Positions 9,003 through 17,848 of a stretch of 64,000 nt of DNA are shown here, piece by piece. A model generated the notes under the pieces. That model was not told the origin of the DNA and searched no databases. It saw only the letters and a program-made list of their open reading frames with translations. The DNA lies in the NCBI GenBank assembly GCA_023423405.1, contig JAFAFR010000038.1:121557-185556 (forward strand), in the 5' to 3' direction. Within the stretch, counting starts at the first letter, position 1. Every line of letters begins with the position of its first letter. Origin of the DNA: Bacteroidota bacterium (GTDB taxonomy: Bacteria > Bacteroidota > Bacteroidia > Chitinophagales > Chitinophagaceae). The position numbers and the translations under genes were made by a program.

Positions 9003-9821
9003 TTAATCCCGGCTTGCCATATCCAGGATGGCTGTGCGGTTTTGTATACTCAGGCTGGTTATCCTTTTGAACTGGCCTTTCAGCACGATGCCCTTTGCAT
9101 AGTTGACCTCGTGGAAACTGAACTCGGAAAATTCCATGGGTGCGTTGCCCAGTTGATCTTCAATGGCTTTTTCATGACCGGGATTGTTTTTCAGCAGGAA
9201 AGATTTTACGGCTTCTTTGACCGCAACACCGTCCACCTTTTTCAGGGTGAAATTGTATCCAAAGGAAAAAAAATACACTTTCACCTGTTTGAGAATGATC
9301 GCTTCGAGCCCATCCGGTGTGGCGATCGCCTGTTTGTACGCCTTGTACTGCGTCGATTTGGCCGGGTCTGCGGCATTGGCCTGCACCAGTTCATCCAGCG
9401 CCTGGTCCACAATGGGCTTGATCTCGGTGGCATTGACGAAGGCTGTGAACTGCCCTACATCGCTGAGCCGGATCTGCAGGGGCCGGTCCTTTAAGCGCGC
9501 CAGTATCCGGTTTTCAAATTGCGGATCGTTCTCATCCAACTGTGCGCCTGTATAGGTCCAGTTCAGCAGGTAACCCTGTTCAGAAACTTCAGCCACGGTA
9601 AACTGTACCGTGAAAACAGACTCGTATTTTTTTTCCCCGCTGCCGCCCGTTTGCTGGTTGATGATGGTGGAAGTGAATTGCACGGTATGCTTTTCACCCT
9701 TGCTCCAGCCAGGAACAATGTTAACGGAATTGTCATCGTCCTGTGCCAGGGTGCGGGTGATCGAGAAAGACAGCAAAAAAATAAAGGCAAAAAAAAGACG
9801 GTTTTTTGTCAGGTATTTCAT
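9003..9821 (-). CDS. Secreted protein of unknown function
   Basis: 272 residues with a clear signal peptide (FFAFIFLLSFSITRTLAQ, predicted cleavage after AQ-like site) and a mature domain rich in beta-strand patterns (EKHTVQFTSTIINQQTGG, VFTVQFTVAEVSEQGYLLNWTYTG). It lacks an obvious catalytic motif and has no C-terminal T9SS sorting domain, so it is probably periplasmic. It is the first gene of the minus-strand cluster that includes the seven-helix membrane protein. No function can be assigned. Confidence 0.7.
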   Translation of the reverse strand: MKYLTKNRLFFAFIFLLSFSITRTLAQDDDNSVNIVPGWSKGEKHTVQFTSTIINQQTGGSGEKKYESVFTVQFTVAEVSEQGYLLNWTYTGAQLDENDPQFENRILARLKDRPLQIRLSDVGQFTAFVNATEIKPIVDQALDELVQANAADPAKSTQYKAYKQAIATPDGLEAIILKQVKVYFFSFGYNFTLKKVDGVAVKEAVKSFLLKNNPGHEKAIEDQLGNAPMEFSEFSFHEVNYAKGIVLKGQFKRITSLSIQNRTAILDMASRD

Positions 9822-9891
9822 GCAGCAGTTTGCGCTGTTTTGACAGCAGGCAGGTAGCCTAATATAGCACTATTTATGTGCGGCCGGAAAT

Positions 9892-12552
9892 TTAGTCGCC
9901 CAGCAGTTTTTTGATCTCCTGCAATTTCAATAAGGCTTCCACGGGTGTGAGACGGTTGATGTCAACCGCCTCCAGTTGCCGGCGGATGCCTTCAAAGGTT
10001 TGTGAATGCACATCAAAGATAGAAAGCTGCAGGCGCGGCCCGTCCATCTCTTTCATTTTTTCGCGCACCTCTTTGCCGCCTGTGACCTGCCGGGGCAGCG
10101 CGGCGGGAGCATCCTCACCCCCGGGCATATCCGAAACCGGCTTGGCTTCGAGGTGGGCCAGCACTTCGTTGGCGCGCTCGATCAGTGAAGGTGGCATGCC
10201 TGCCATGCGCGCTACATGGATGCCAAAGCTGTGGGTGCTGCCACCCGGCGCCAGCTTGCGCAGGAAGATGATCTTATTGCCCGACTCGCGGTTGGTGATG
10301 TGGTAGTTGCGTACCCGCGGCCACTTTTCTTCCAGCTCATTCAGCTCGTGGTAGTGGGTGGCAAAAAGCGTGAGGGGCTGCTGCACACACTGGTGCAGGT
10401 ATTCGGCAATGCTCCAGGCAATGGAAATGCCATCGTAGGTGGAAGTGCCGCGACCGATCTCATCAAGAATGACCAGGGAGCGCGGCGTCAGGTTGTTGAG
10501 AATGCTCGCGGTTTCATTCATCTCCACCATGAAAGTGGACTCGCCGCCACTGAGGTTGTCAGATGCGCCCACGCGCGTAAAGATCTTATCGGTAATGGGT
10601 ATGCGCGCTTCGGTAGCCGGCACAAAACAACCCATATGTGCCATGAGGGTGATAAGGGCCACCTGTCGCAGCAGGGCGCTCTTACCGCTCATATTCGGAC
10701 CGGTGAGGATAATGAGCTGCTGGTCGGTTTTGTTCAGCACAATGTCGTTGCTGATATAGACTTCTCCCTGCGGCAGGTGTTTTTCAATCACCGGGTGACG
10801 GCTGGCCACCAGGTGCAGGTCGGCCTCCTCGTGCAGGTGCGGCCGACGATACTGGTTGCTGAGGGCCAGTTGCGCAAAGCAGAGCAGGCAGTCGAGCACC
10901 GCCACTACATTACCATTGGTCTGGATGGGAGAGAGGTGACCCTGCAATTCTTCCAGGAGGGCGTCGAAGATCTCTGCTTCCAGTCGGGCTATTTTATCTT
11001 CCGCACCCGTGATCTTTTCTTCGTATTCCTTTAATTCGGGTGTGATGTACCGTTCCGCATTGGCGAGGGTTTGCTTGCGCATCCAGTGGCCGGGCACTTT
11101 CTGTTTGTGCGAATTGGTTACTTCCAGGTAATAACCGAACACATTGTTGAAGCCTATCTTCAAAGAACTGATGCCGGTACGCTGTGCTTCTTCCTGCTGC
11201 AGGCGGGCAAGGTATTCTTTGCCGGTACTGGCAATGTTGCGCAACTCGTCGAGTGCTGCAGATACACCGGGACGAACGAAGTTGCCCTTCTGCACCGTAG
11301 GCGGCGGGTTCTCCACCAGCTCCTGCAGGATCCGCGTAGCCAGGCCGCTGCAGGGATCGAGTGTGGATGCCAGCCTTTTGAGGTAAGCATTGCTGCTTTC
11401 TCCACAGGCCGTTTGCATGGCTGCCACCTGCACCAGGCCGCGGGCAAGCTGCAATACTTCGCGCGGGCCTGTTTTTTTCATGGGCACTTTGCTGGCCAGT
11501 CTTTCAATGTCGCCACAGGCCCTGATCTGTTGCAGCAGTTGCTGGCGCAGGTCTACCTCACCCACCAGGTATTCCACCAGGTCGAGGCGTTCGTCGATCC
11601 GGGTTTTGTCTTTCAGGGGAAAGACCATCCATCTCTTAAGGAGCCGGGCGCCCATGGGCGATACGGTTTGGTCCATCACTTTCAACAGCGTGTGTCCTTC
11701 ACCGGTAGATCCGCCTATCAGCTCCAGGTTGCGGATGGTAAAACGGTCCATCCATAGGAAATCGGAGCGGTCGATCCGCTGCACGGCGTGCAGGTGCTGC
11801 AGGTGCGGGTGCTCCGTGTCTTTCAGGTAGTGGAGGAGGGCGCCGGCGGCCACCAGGCCCAGCGACAGGTCTTCCACGCCAAACCCTTTGAGGCTGTGGG
11901 TCTGGAACTGCTTCAGCAACAGCTCGCGCGTATATTGTTCCTGGAAAACCCATTCGTCGAGGGTATAGGTATAGGACCGGTTGCTGAAAAATTCCTTGAA
12001 TTGTTTCTGGCGGTGACGCTGGAAAAGGATCTCTGCGGGCTGGAAGCTCTGCAGGAGTTTGTCGGCATACTCGCGGTCGCCTTCCGCAGCAAAAAATTCA
12101 CCGGTGGATATATCAAGAAAGGAAAGGCCGAACCGGTCCTCCTCCGCAAAATGCAGGCATGCCAGGAAATTATTGGCGTTGAAGTCGAGCAGCTTTTCGT
12201 TGGTAGTAGTGCCCGGGGTAACCATTTCCGTAACGCCGCGTTTCACGATGCCCTTGGCCTGTTTGGGATCTTCAAGCTGGTCGCAGATGGCCACGCGGTA
12301 GCCGGCCTTGACGAGTTTGTGCAGGTAGGTATCGAGGGCATGATGGGGAAACCCGGCCAGCTCAGAGGAAGCGGCCGCGCCATTATTCCTTTTGGTAAGC
12401 GTAATGCCCAGCACTTCGCTGGCGATGATGGCATCGCTTCCAAATGTTTCATAAAAATCGCCCACCCTGAAAAGCAGCACGGCGTCGGGATACTTCTGCT
12501 TGATGGCTTTGTGTTGCTGCATCAGGGGGGTATCGGCGGCGGATTTCGACAT
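9892..12552 (-). CDS. mutS: DNA mismatch repair protein MutS
   Basis: 886 residues, close to the usual MutS length. The mismatch-reading Phe-x-Glu is present near the N-terminus (GDFYETF, Phe33/Glu35). The ATPase has Walker A GPNMSGKS (618-625), the STFMVEM segment, Walker B LVILDEIGRGTSTYDG and the signature ATHYHEL. It recognises mismatches and recruits MutL. I start it at the ATG at 12552 (MSKSAADTPLMQQH); the 27 extra residues upstream would cross its own -7 box and the divergent methyltransferase start. The C-terminus (VEALLKLQEIKKLLG) is the usual tetramer/beta-clamp tail. Confidence 0.97.
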   Translation of the reverse strand: MSKSAADTPLMQQHKAIKQKYPDAVLLFRVGDFYETFGSDAIIASEVLGITLTKRNNGAAASSELAGFPHHALDTYLHKLVKAGYRVAICDQLEDPKQAKGIVKRGVTEMVTPGTTTNEKLLDFNANNFLACLHFAEEDRFGLSFLDISTGEFFAAEGDREYADKLLQSFQPAEILFQRHRQKQFKEFFSNRSYTYTLDEWVFQEQYTRELLLKQFQTHSLKGFGVEDLSLGLVAAGALLHYLKDTEHPHLQHLHAVQRIDRSDFLWMDRFTIRNLELIGGSTGEGHTLLKVMDQTVSPMGARLLKRWMVFPLKDKTRIDERLDLVEYLVGEVDLRQQLLQQIRACGDIERLASKVPMKKTGPREVLQLARGLVQVAAMQTACGESSNAYLKRLASTLDPCSGLATRILQELVENPPPTVQKGNFVRPGVSAALDELRNIASTGKEYLARLQQEEAQRTGISSLKIGFNNVFGYYLEVTNSHKQKVPGHWMRKQTLANAERYITPELKEYEEKITGAEDKIARLEAEIFDALLEELQGHLSPIQTNGNVVAVLDCLLCFAQLALSNQYRRPHLHEEADLHLVASRHPVIEKHLPQGEVYISNDIVLNKTDQQLIILTGPNMSGKSALLRQVALITLMAHMGCFVPATEARIPITDKIFTRVGASDNLSGGESTFMVEMNETASILNNLTPRSLVILDEIGRGTSTYDGISIAWSIAEYLHQCVQQPLTLFATHYHELNELEEKWPRVRNYHITNRESGNKIIFLRKLAPGGSTHSFGIHVARMAGMPPSLIERANEVLAHLEAKPVSDMPGGEDAPAALPRQVTGGKEVREKMKEMDGPRLQLSIFDVHSQTFEGIRRQLEAVDINRLTPVEALLKLQEIKKLLGD

Positions 12553-12570
12553 GCTCGGAAAAATAAGCAT

Positions 12571-12578
12571 CAAATGTA
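12571..12578 (-). promoter_or_regulatory. -7 promoter element TACATTTG of mutS
   Basis: Exact TAnnTTTG on the minus strand, 18 bases before the mutS ATG. It is back to back with the -7 element of the divergent methyltransferase gene only 3 bases away, so the two promoters should compete for RNA polymerase. Confidence 0.6.
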
Positions 12579-12581
12579 TGG

Positions 12582-12589
12582 TATCTTTG
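12582..12589 (+). promoter_or_regulatory. -7 promoter element TATCTTTG of the TrmH-type gene (leaderless geometry)
   Basis: Exact TAnnTTTG followed by four bases (CGCC) and the ATG at 12594. In Bacteroidota transcription begins a few bases after this box, so the mRNA would start at or beside the ATG. Confidence 0.65.
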
Positions 12590-12593
12590 CGCC

Positions 12594-13121
12594 ATGCTGA
12601 AAAAATCGATGCAGGACCTGCAGCGAAAAACAAAGGAAGAATTTCACCGGGCCGAAAAATTTCCCATCGTGGTGGTACTCGACAATATCCGCAGCATGCA
12701 CAATGTGGGCAGCGTATTCCGGACCGCCGACGCTTTCCTGGTGGAGTCGGTTTGTCTCTGTGGTTTTACGCCGGTGCCGCCCCACCGCGATATCCAGAAA
12801 ACGGCCCTGGGCGCCACGGAAACGGTGTGCTGGGAATATTTTGCGGATGTACTGGAAGCCACAAGCCGCCTGCAGGAACAGGGTTATGGCATTTATGCCG
12901 TGGAGCAGGCGCAGGGATCGTTGCCCCTGCAAAAAACGGCACCGGAGCCGGGGGAGAAGATTGCGCTGGTTTTCGGCAACGAAGTGAACGGCGTGGACCA
13001 GCGCGTGGTTAGCACCTGCGATGGTTGCATTGAAATTCCGCAACTGGGTATGAAACATTCCCTGAATATATCGGTTGCCGCGGGAATTGTTCTGTGGGAA
13101 CTGGTACGGGATCGTTTCTGA
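12594..13121 (+). CDS. TrmH/SpoU-family RNA 2'-O-methyltransferase
   Basis: 175 residues. The three SPOUT motifs are visible: motif 1 VLDNIRSMHNVGSVFRTADAF, motif 2 KIALVFGNEVNGVD and motif 3 CIEIPQLGMKHSLNISVAAGIVLWE, which form the trefoil knot that binds S-adenosylmethionine. The protein is only the catalytic domain, with no N-terminal L30e-like domain, as in TrmH/TrmL-like tRNA methyltransferases. The target nucleotide cannot be read from sequence. The ATG sits four bases after a -7 box. The UbiA-type gene follows 14 bases downstream with its own promoter box. Confidence 0.9.
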   Translation: MLKKSMQDLQRKTKEEFHRAEKFPIVVVLDNIRSMHNVGSVFRTADAFLVESVCLCGFTPVPPHRDIQKTALGATETVCWEYFADVLEATSRLQEQGYGIYAVEQAQGSLPLQKTAPEPGEKIALVFGNEVNGVDQRVVSTCDGCIEIPQLGMKHSLNISVAAGIVLWELVRDRF

Positions 13122-13123
13122 TG

Positions 13124-13131
13124 TAATTTTG
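13124..13131 (+). promoter_or_regulatory. -7 promoter element TAATTTTG of the UbiA-type gene (leaderless geometry)
   Basis: Exact TAnnTTTG, then GCGCC-type spacing of four bases (CGCC) and the ATG at 13136. The box begins just after the stop codon of the preceding methyltransferase gene. Confidence 0.65.
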
Positions 13132-13135
13132 CGCC

Positions 13136-14056
13136 ATGTCTGCCGTGAAGAATTACCTCAGCCTCATCAAATTTTCGCATACCATTTTTGCGATGCCCTT
13201 CGCCATGATCGGGTTTTTCCTGGCGGTATCGGGCCGGCAAACGGGAGCTGTGCATTCGCTCAACGAAGCGATCGGGTGGAATTTCCTGCCGCCCTCGGCC
13301 TGGCTGATCAAACTGTTGCTGGTAGTGCTATGCATGGTGTTTGCCCGCAGCGCCGCCATGGCTTTCAACCGCTACCTCGACCGGGAATTTGATGCCGCCA
13401 ACCCGCGCACGGCCATCCGCGAAATCCCTGCCGGCATCATCAGCGCCAACCGCGCCCTGCTCTTTACTGTGGGCAGCAGCCTGCTTTTTGTGCTGACCAC
13501 CTGGTTCATCAACCCGCTTTGCTTTTACCTGTCGCCGGTGGCACTCCTGGTGGTGCTGGGCTACAGCTATACCAAAAGATTCACCGCGCTCTGCCACCTG
13601 GTGCTGGGCCTCGGCTTATCGCTGGCGCCCATCGGCGCTTACCTGGCGCTCACCGCCAGGTTCGACCCGCTGCCCCTGTTTTTTTCCTTTGCCGTAGTGT
13701 TTTGGGTGAGCGGCTTCGACATCATTTACGCCCTGCAGGACGAATCCTTCGACCGGAGCCAGGAACTGCATTCCATTCCTGCGGCCCTGGGCGGCAAAAA
13801 GGCGCTTCGCGTATCGGAGCTGCTGCACCTGTTGAGCGCCGCCTGCGTGGTGGCGGCCGGCGTATCGGGACATTTCGGTTGGTGGTACTGGTTAGGCGTG
13901 GCCGTTTTTGCGGGCATGCTCGTGTACCAGCATTCCCTGGTGAAACCAGGTGACCTGTCGCGCGTGAACATCGCTTTCATGACGGCCAACGGCATTGCCA
14001 GCGTGGTCTTCGCCGTGCTGGTGATCGCCGACCTTTTCTTACCCCATCTTTTTTAA
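13136..14056 (+). CDS. UbiA-family prenyltransferase (4-hydroxybenzoate polyprenyltransferase-like, possible MqnP)
   Basis: 306 residues, eight to nine transmembrane helices. The first Asp-rich motif is NRYLDREFDAANPRT (about 80-94) and the second YALQDESFDRSQELHSIPAALG (about 199-220), the Mg2+-prenyl pyrophosphate sites of UbiA enzymes. Bacteroidota make menaquinone, and homologues of this length are known as the futalosine-route prenyltransferase MqnP; that assignment is inference, since no other menaquinone gene is in the window. The ATG lies four bases after its -7 box. ruvX follows 9 bases downstream. Confidence 0.87.
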   Translation: MSAVKNYLSLIKFSHTIFAMPFAMIGFFLAVSGRQTGAVHSLNEAIGWNFLPPSAWLIKLLLVVLCMVFARSAAMAFNRYLDREFDAANPRTAIREIPAGIISANRALLFTVGSSLLFVLTTWFINPLCFYLSPVALLVVLGYSYTKRFTALCHLVLGLGLSLAPIGAYLALTARFDPLPLFFSFAVVFWVSGFDIIYALQDESFDRSQELHSIPAALGGKKALRVSELLHLLSAACVVAAGVSGHFGWWYWLGVAVFAGMLVYQHSLVKPGDLSRVNIAFMTANGIASVVFAVLVIADLFLPHLF

Positions 14057-14065
14057 AGCAAGACT

Positions 14066-14479
14066 ATGCCCAGGATCATGGCCATCGATTTCGGCGGGAA
14101 AAGAACCGGCATTGCCGTGACCGATCCGCTGCAGCTCATTGCAAGCGCGCTCACCACTGTGGAAACCCGCGACCTGATGGCTTTCCTGAAAAAATATTTC
14201 AGCGAAGAAGCGGTGGAACTGGTGCTGATCGGTGAACCCAAAAATTGGGACGAATCGCCCACGCATGCCACACCGCTGGTGGAAGCTTTTGTGCAGCGGT
14301 TCAAAAAGAATTTTCCTACTATGCCCATACAGGGCGTGGACGAACGCTATACTTCCAAAATGGCGAAACAGAGCATGCTGGAATCGGGTCTGAAAAAAAA
14401 GGACCGCCGCAACAAGGCCCTGGTAGACCAGGTCGCCGCCACCATCCTGTTGCAGGAATGGCTTGCCGCCCGTAGCTGA
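14066..14479 (+). CDS. ruvX: Putative Holliday junction resolvase / pre-16S rRNA nuclease YqgF
   Basis: 137 residues, the normal length of the YqgF/RuvX family (RNase H-like fold). The first catalytic Asp is in MAIDFGGKRTGIAVTD, the acidic segment LVLIGEPKNWD follows, then DERYTS and the final Asp in NKALVDQVAATILLQEWL. Family members mature the 5' end of 16S rRNA in E. coli and are also proposed to cut Holliday junctions. It is probably co-transcribed with the upstream UbiA-type gene (9-base gap). Confidence 0.92.
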   Translation: MPRIMAIDFGGKRTGIAVTDPLQLIASALTTVETRDLMAFLKKYFSEEAVELVLIGEPKNWDESPTHATPLVEAFVQRFKKNFPTMPIQGVDERYTSKMAKQSMLESGLKKKDRRNKALVDQVAATILLQEWLAARS

Positions 14480-14487
14480 ACATTTCC

Positions 14488-14495
14488 TACCTTTG
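14488..14495 (+). promoter_or_regulatory. -7 promoter element TACCTTTG of def
   Basis: Exact TAnnTTTG, 22 bases before the def ATG at 14518, in the short gap after ruvX. An A/G-rich stretch (AAAAGG) lies between box and start. Confidence 0.55.
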
Positions 14496-14517
14496 CCCAT
14501 CCTAAAAGGCTGAACGC

Positions 14518-15096
14518 ATGATATTACCCATTGTTGCATATGGTCATCCCGTATTGCGCCAGGTGGCGGAAGATATAGGTCCCGATTATCCCGGACTGTC
14601 GCAGTTGCTGGCCGATATGTGGGAAACCATGTACAACAGCAACGGGGTGGGGCTGGCCGCGCCGCAGGTGAACCGCCCCATCCGCATCTTCGTGGTGGAC
14701 AGCATACAGATCATCGAGAACCTCGAAGAAGACGAAAAAAAAGAATACCCCGGCGACGAGGGAGTGAAACAGGCTTTTATCAATGCGCACATCACCGAGC
14801 TCGACGGCGAGCCCTGGCCTTATAACGAGGGCTGTCTCAGCATTCCCAAAATACGCGAAGACGTGCTGCGTCCCGAAACCGTTACCCTCGAATGGGTGGA
14901 TGAAAATTTCCAGCCGCAGTCGGGCACTTTCGGCGGCATCACGGCCAGGGTGATCCTGCACGAATACGATCACATCGAAGGCAAACTGTTCATCGATCAC
15001 ATCAAACCGCTGAAACGCAAGTTGCTGAAAGGAAAGCTCGATGATATCAGCAAGGGTAAGGTGAAAGTGGATTATCGCATGCTTTTTCCCCGTTAA
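14518..15096 (+). CDS. def: Peptide deformylase
   Basis: 192 residues. It removes the formyl group from the N-terminal methionine of new proteins. The three conserved motifs are complete: GVGLAAPQ (43-50), EGCLS (104-108, with the metal-binding Cys) and HEYDH (148-152, with two metal-binding His and the catalytic Glu). An insertion rich in acidic and lysine residues (NLEEDEKKEYPGDEG) between motifs 1 and 2 is typical for Bacteroidota deformylases. A second gene begins on the base after its stop codon. Confidence 0.96.
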   Translation: MILPIVAYGHPVLRQVAEDIGPDYPGLSQLLADMWETMYNSNGVGLAAPQVNRPIRIFVVDSIQIIENLEEDEKKEYPGDEGVKQAFINAHITELDGEPWPYNEGCLSIPKIREDVLRPETVTLEWVDENFQPQSGTFGGITARVILHEYDHIEGKLFIDHIKPLKRKLLKGKLDDISKGKVKVDYRMLFPR

Positions 15097-16020
15097 GTGA
15101 AAAGACTTGTTTTTTTATGCCTGCTGGTTGCGCGCGCCTATGCGCAGGACACTACGGTAACCGTGGATGCCAAAATAGTGACGCTGCGCGAAGTGGTGGT
15201 ACGCAGCAATATGGATGTGCCTTCTTTTATCCGGCGCATCCAGGTCGATACCAGTTTTTACCGTGCTTTTAAAAACCTGCGCGAGCTCAATTATACGGCG
15301 CTTAACGATATCCGCATGCTCAATAAAAAGGGCGTGGTGGAAGCATCACTGCAAAGTCGCACCCGCCAGCATTTTGCGAACGGTTGCCGCAGCATGGAGG
15401 TAGTGGAGGAAAAACCGGGAGGTGATATCCGCGACAGGAAAGGCGACTGGAATTATTATACGGTTGAAATGTACGCAGGACTTTTTTTTACCGACGGCAC
15501 TATTTGCGGAGAGGACAATTCGGTGAAAGCCGCTGAGCTCAGCACGCGCGGAAAAAAGGGGATAGAAAAACACAAGGAGCAGCTCAAAATGCTTTTCTTC
15601 AACCCCGGGCGGAAGATCCCCGGCATTCCTTTTATTGGCGAACGCATCAATATTTACGACCCGCCACAATCGGACCGTTACGATTTTGAGATCGATATGG
15701 GGAATTTCAAAGGACAGAACGCCTATGTGTTCCGGATCGCAGAAAGAAAAGACCTCAACGCTTCTGAGCGCGACGATATCGTGATCCATTCGGTTATCAC
15801 CTGGTTTGATCCTGCCGACATGCGCATCCTCGGGCGCAGTTACGATCTGCGTTACGATGCCGGCGTATACGATTTTGACGTGCAGATGGAGGTGGAGATG
15901 GGCAAGGCCGGCGAACTGCTGGTTCCCTCCCTGATCCGTTATACGGGTACCTGGAAAATGGCTTTCAAAAAAAGAGAGACCGGCGTTTTCACTGCTACTG
16001 TATTTGACCTGCGGCCCTGA
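15097..16020 (+). CDS. Exported protein of unknown function, coupled to def
   Basis: 307 residues, GTG start directly abutting the def stop codon (TAA-GTG), so translation is coupled. A signal peptide (KRLVFLCLLVARAYAQ) is followed by a segment VTLREVVVRSNMDVPSFIRRI that resembles the end of a carboxypeptidase-like regulatory domain in Bacteroidota outer-membrane-associated proteins, then a beta-rich domain. I recognise the style of protein but not a named family or catalytic site. Placement in the periplasm or outer membrane is inferred from the signal peptide. Confidence 0.7.
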   Translation: MKRLVFLCLLVARAYAQDTTVTVDAKIVTLREVVVRSNMDVPSFIRRIQVDTSFYRAFKNLRELNYTALNDIRMLNKKGVVEASLQSRTRQHFANGCRSMEVVEEKPGGDIRDRKGDWNYYTVEMYAGLFFTDGTICGEDNSVKAAELSTRGKKGIEKHKEQLKMLFFNPGRKIPGIPFIGERINIYDPPQSDRYDFEIDMGNFKGQNAYVFRIAERKDLNASERDDIVIHSVITWFDPADMRILGRSYDLRYDAGVYDFDVQMEVEMGKAGELLVPSLIRYTGTWKMAFKKRETGVFTATVFDLRP

Positions 16021-16035
16021 CCTGCGGCGCCGCGT

Positions 16036-17094
16036 CTATTTACGCAGGGCCTGCGTATAGCGCCGCCATTTCTCAATTACGGCGGCCATGTCTTCCGCCA
16101 GTTCCGATTCAAAAAGTACCGGCTCACCGGTGCCCGGGTGCTTGAAGCCAATGCTCTTGGCGTGCAGCGCCTGCCGCGGGCAGATCTGGAAACAGTTCTC
16201 CACGAATTGCTTGTACTTGGTATAAACGGTTCCCTTTACAATGCGGTCGCCGCCATAAAAATCGTCGTTGAACAACGGGTGACCGATGTGCTGCATGTGT
16301 ACGCGGATCTGGTGGGTGCGGCCGGTTTCGAGGCGGCATTCTACCAGTGTCACATAACCGAAACGTTCCAGCACCTTGTAATGGGTGATGGCGTCTTTGC
16401 CATATTCTCCTTCGGGGTAGGCGTCGAAGAGTTTGCGGAAACGCCGGTGCCTGCCGATATGCGCCACCACGGTGCCTTCGTCGGCCTCCGGTTCGCCCCA
16501 TACCAGGGCGATGTAGCGGCGGTACACCGTATGGTCGAAGAACTGGCGGGCAAGAGAACTGACGGCCCGGTCGGTCTTCGCCAGCACCATGAGTCCGCTG
16601 GTGTTCTTATCGATGCGGTGCACCATGCCAAAGCGCGGCAGGTTCTCTTCCGTAATGGAGGGGTCCTGCTGCAGCAGGTGCCAGGCTACGCCGTTGATCA
16701 GGGTGCCGTCGGGGTTGCCGCTGGCGGGGTGCACTACCAGGCCGGCGGGCTTGTTGATGATCAGGATATCTTTGTCCTCGTAATGGATGTTCAGCGGAAT
16801 GGCTTGGGGAACAATGTGTTCGCCCTTTTTCTCCTGGTGGCTGTAGACCACCACTTCGTCGTTGGGCCGGATCTTGTAATTGCTCTGGGTGGCGAGGCCG
16901 TTCACCAGGATGCGGCCGCCTTCGATGGCTTTCTGCACCTTGCTGCGGGTGGCGTATTCAATGCGTCCTACCAGGAATTTATCGATGCGCATCAGCTCCT
17001 GGCCGGGATCGATCCGGAATACATGCCTTTCATAGAGGTCCTCCGAAGACTCCTGTTGTTCTTCCAGTTCGTCCAGTTCCGTGGCGCTTGACAT
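16036..17094 (-). CDS. rluD: RluA-family 23S rRNA pseudouridine synthase (RluD-like)
   Basis: 352 residues. An acidic N-terminal tail precedes an S4 RNA-binding domain (about 33-85: MRIDKFLVGRIEYATRSKVQ), then the synthase domain with the catalytic Asp162 in HRIDKNTSGLMVLAKT and the RTHQIRVHMQHIGHPLFND segment. This S4-plus-RluA layout is that of RluD, which modifies helix 69 of 23S rRNA. The gene is convergent with the exported protein gene (15-base gap, no obvious terminator) and divergent from lipB. Confidence 0.93.
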   Translation of the reverse strand: MSSATELDELEEQQESSEDLYERHVFRIDPGQELMRIDKFLVGRIEYATRSKVQKAIEGGRILVNGLATQSNYKIRPNDEVVVYSHQEKKGEHIVPQAIPLNIHYEDKDILIINKPAGLVVHPASGNPDGTLINGVAWHLLQQDPSITEENLPRFGMVHRIDKNTSGLMVLAKTDRAVSSLARQFFDHTVYRRYIALVWGEPEADEGTVVAHIGRHRRFRKLFDAYPEGEYGKDAITHYKVLERFGYVTLVECRLETGRTHQIRVHMQHIGHPLFNDDFYGGDRIVKGTVYTKYKQFVENCFQICPRQALHAKSIGFKHPGTGEPVLFESELAEDMAAVIEKWRRYTQALRK

Positions 17095-17110
17095 GATTTC
17101 CGGGTTTTGG

Positions 17111-17118
17111 CAAAAATA
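17111..17118 (-). promoter_or_regulatory. -7 promoter element TATTTTTG of rluD
   Basis: Exact TAnnTTTG on the minus strand, 16 bases before the rluD ATG, back to back with the lipB promoter 15 bases away. Confidence 0.6.
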
Positions 17119-17132
17119 GGTGGTGCAAGCGC

Positions 17133-17140
17133 TAATTTTG
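17133..17140 (+). promoter_or_regulatory. -7 promoter element TAATTTTG of lipB (leaderless geometry)
   Basis: Exact TAnnTTTG, then CAGG and the ATG at 17145: the same four-base spacing as in the TrmH-type, UbiA-type, ABC-F and bioA genes. Confidence 0.65.
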
Positions 17141-17144
17141 CAGG

Positions 17145-17840
17145 ATGCAAGAAGTATTGTTCCGCGACCTGGGGGAAATGGAATACCGGGAGGCCTGGGA
17201 TTTCCAGGAAGCCCTCCTGAAAACCAATCTCGACGCCAAGGCCGCTGCCGCCACCACCGCCCATCACCTGTTGCTGGTGGAACATCCGCCTGTGTACACC
17301 CTGGGCAAGAGCGGCAAAATGGAACACGTACTGATCGATGAGGACACGCGCCGCGAGAAGGGGATTTCTTTTTTCCACACCAACCGCGGCGGCGACATCA
17401 CTTTTCACGGGCCCGGGCAAATAGTGGGTTATCCCATCCTGGACCTGGAACGTTTTACCACCGATATTGGGCGCTACCTGCGCAACCTGGAAGAAGTAGT
17501 GATCAGGGTGCTGGGCGATTATGGCCTGAAGGGCGACCGCTCGGCGGGCGAAACCGGGGTGTGGCTGGATCCGCTGGTGCCGGGCAGGGCGAGAAAGATC
17601 TGTGCCATCGGTGTGCGCTGCAGCCGCTGGATCACCATGCACGGTTTTGCGTTCAATGTGAATACCAACCTCGATTATTTCAATTACATCATCCCCTGTG
17701 GCATCCAGCAGAAGGCAGTCACTTCGCTGCAGCAGGAACTGGGCGGGCCGGTAGTGTATGCCGAAGCAGTGGCCCTTCTTAAGAAACATTTTGAGGCGGT
17801 ATTTGACGTGCGTTTGCAGGAAGCCGCCTTACCGGTATAA
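17145..17840 (+). CDS. lipB: Octanoyltransferase LipB (lipoate biosynthesis)
   Basis: 231 residues. It transfers octanoate from acyl carrier protein to the lipoyl domains of enzymes such as pyruvate dehydrogenase and glycine cleavage H protein. Visible motifs are EHPPVYTLGKSG, RGGDITFHGPGQ, the catalytic Lys (about 151) in ARKICAIGVR and the acyl-binding Cys (about 185) in YFNYIIPCGI. No lipA is adjacent. gcvP, whose partner H protein needs lipoylation, is also in this window at 47-50 kb but too far away to form a unit. Confidence 0.95.
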   Translation: MQEVLFRDLGEMEYREAWDFQEALLKTNLDAKAAAATTAHHLLLVEHPPVYTLGKSGKMEHVLIDEDTRREKGISFFHTNRGGDITFHGPGQIVGYPILDLERFTTDIGRYLRNLEEVVIRVLGDYGLKGDRSAGETGVWLDPLVPGRARKICAIGVRCSRWITMHGFAFNVNTNLDYFNYIIPCGIQQKAVTSLQQELGGPVVYAEAVALLKKHFEAVFDVRLQEAALPV

Positions 17841-17848
17841 TATCCGGG

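Noticed and set aside
10216..11034. Plus-strand open frame opposite mutS
   Set aside because: mutS is unmistakable on the minus strand; the opposite frame has no family features.
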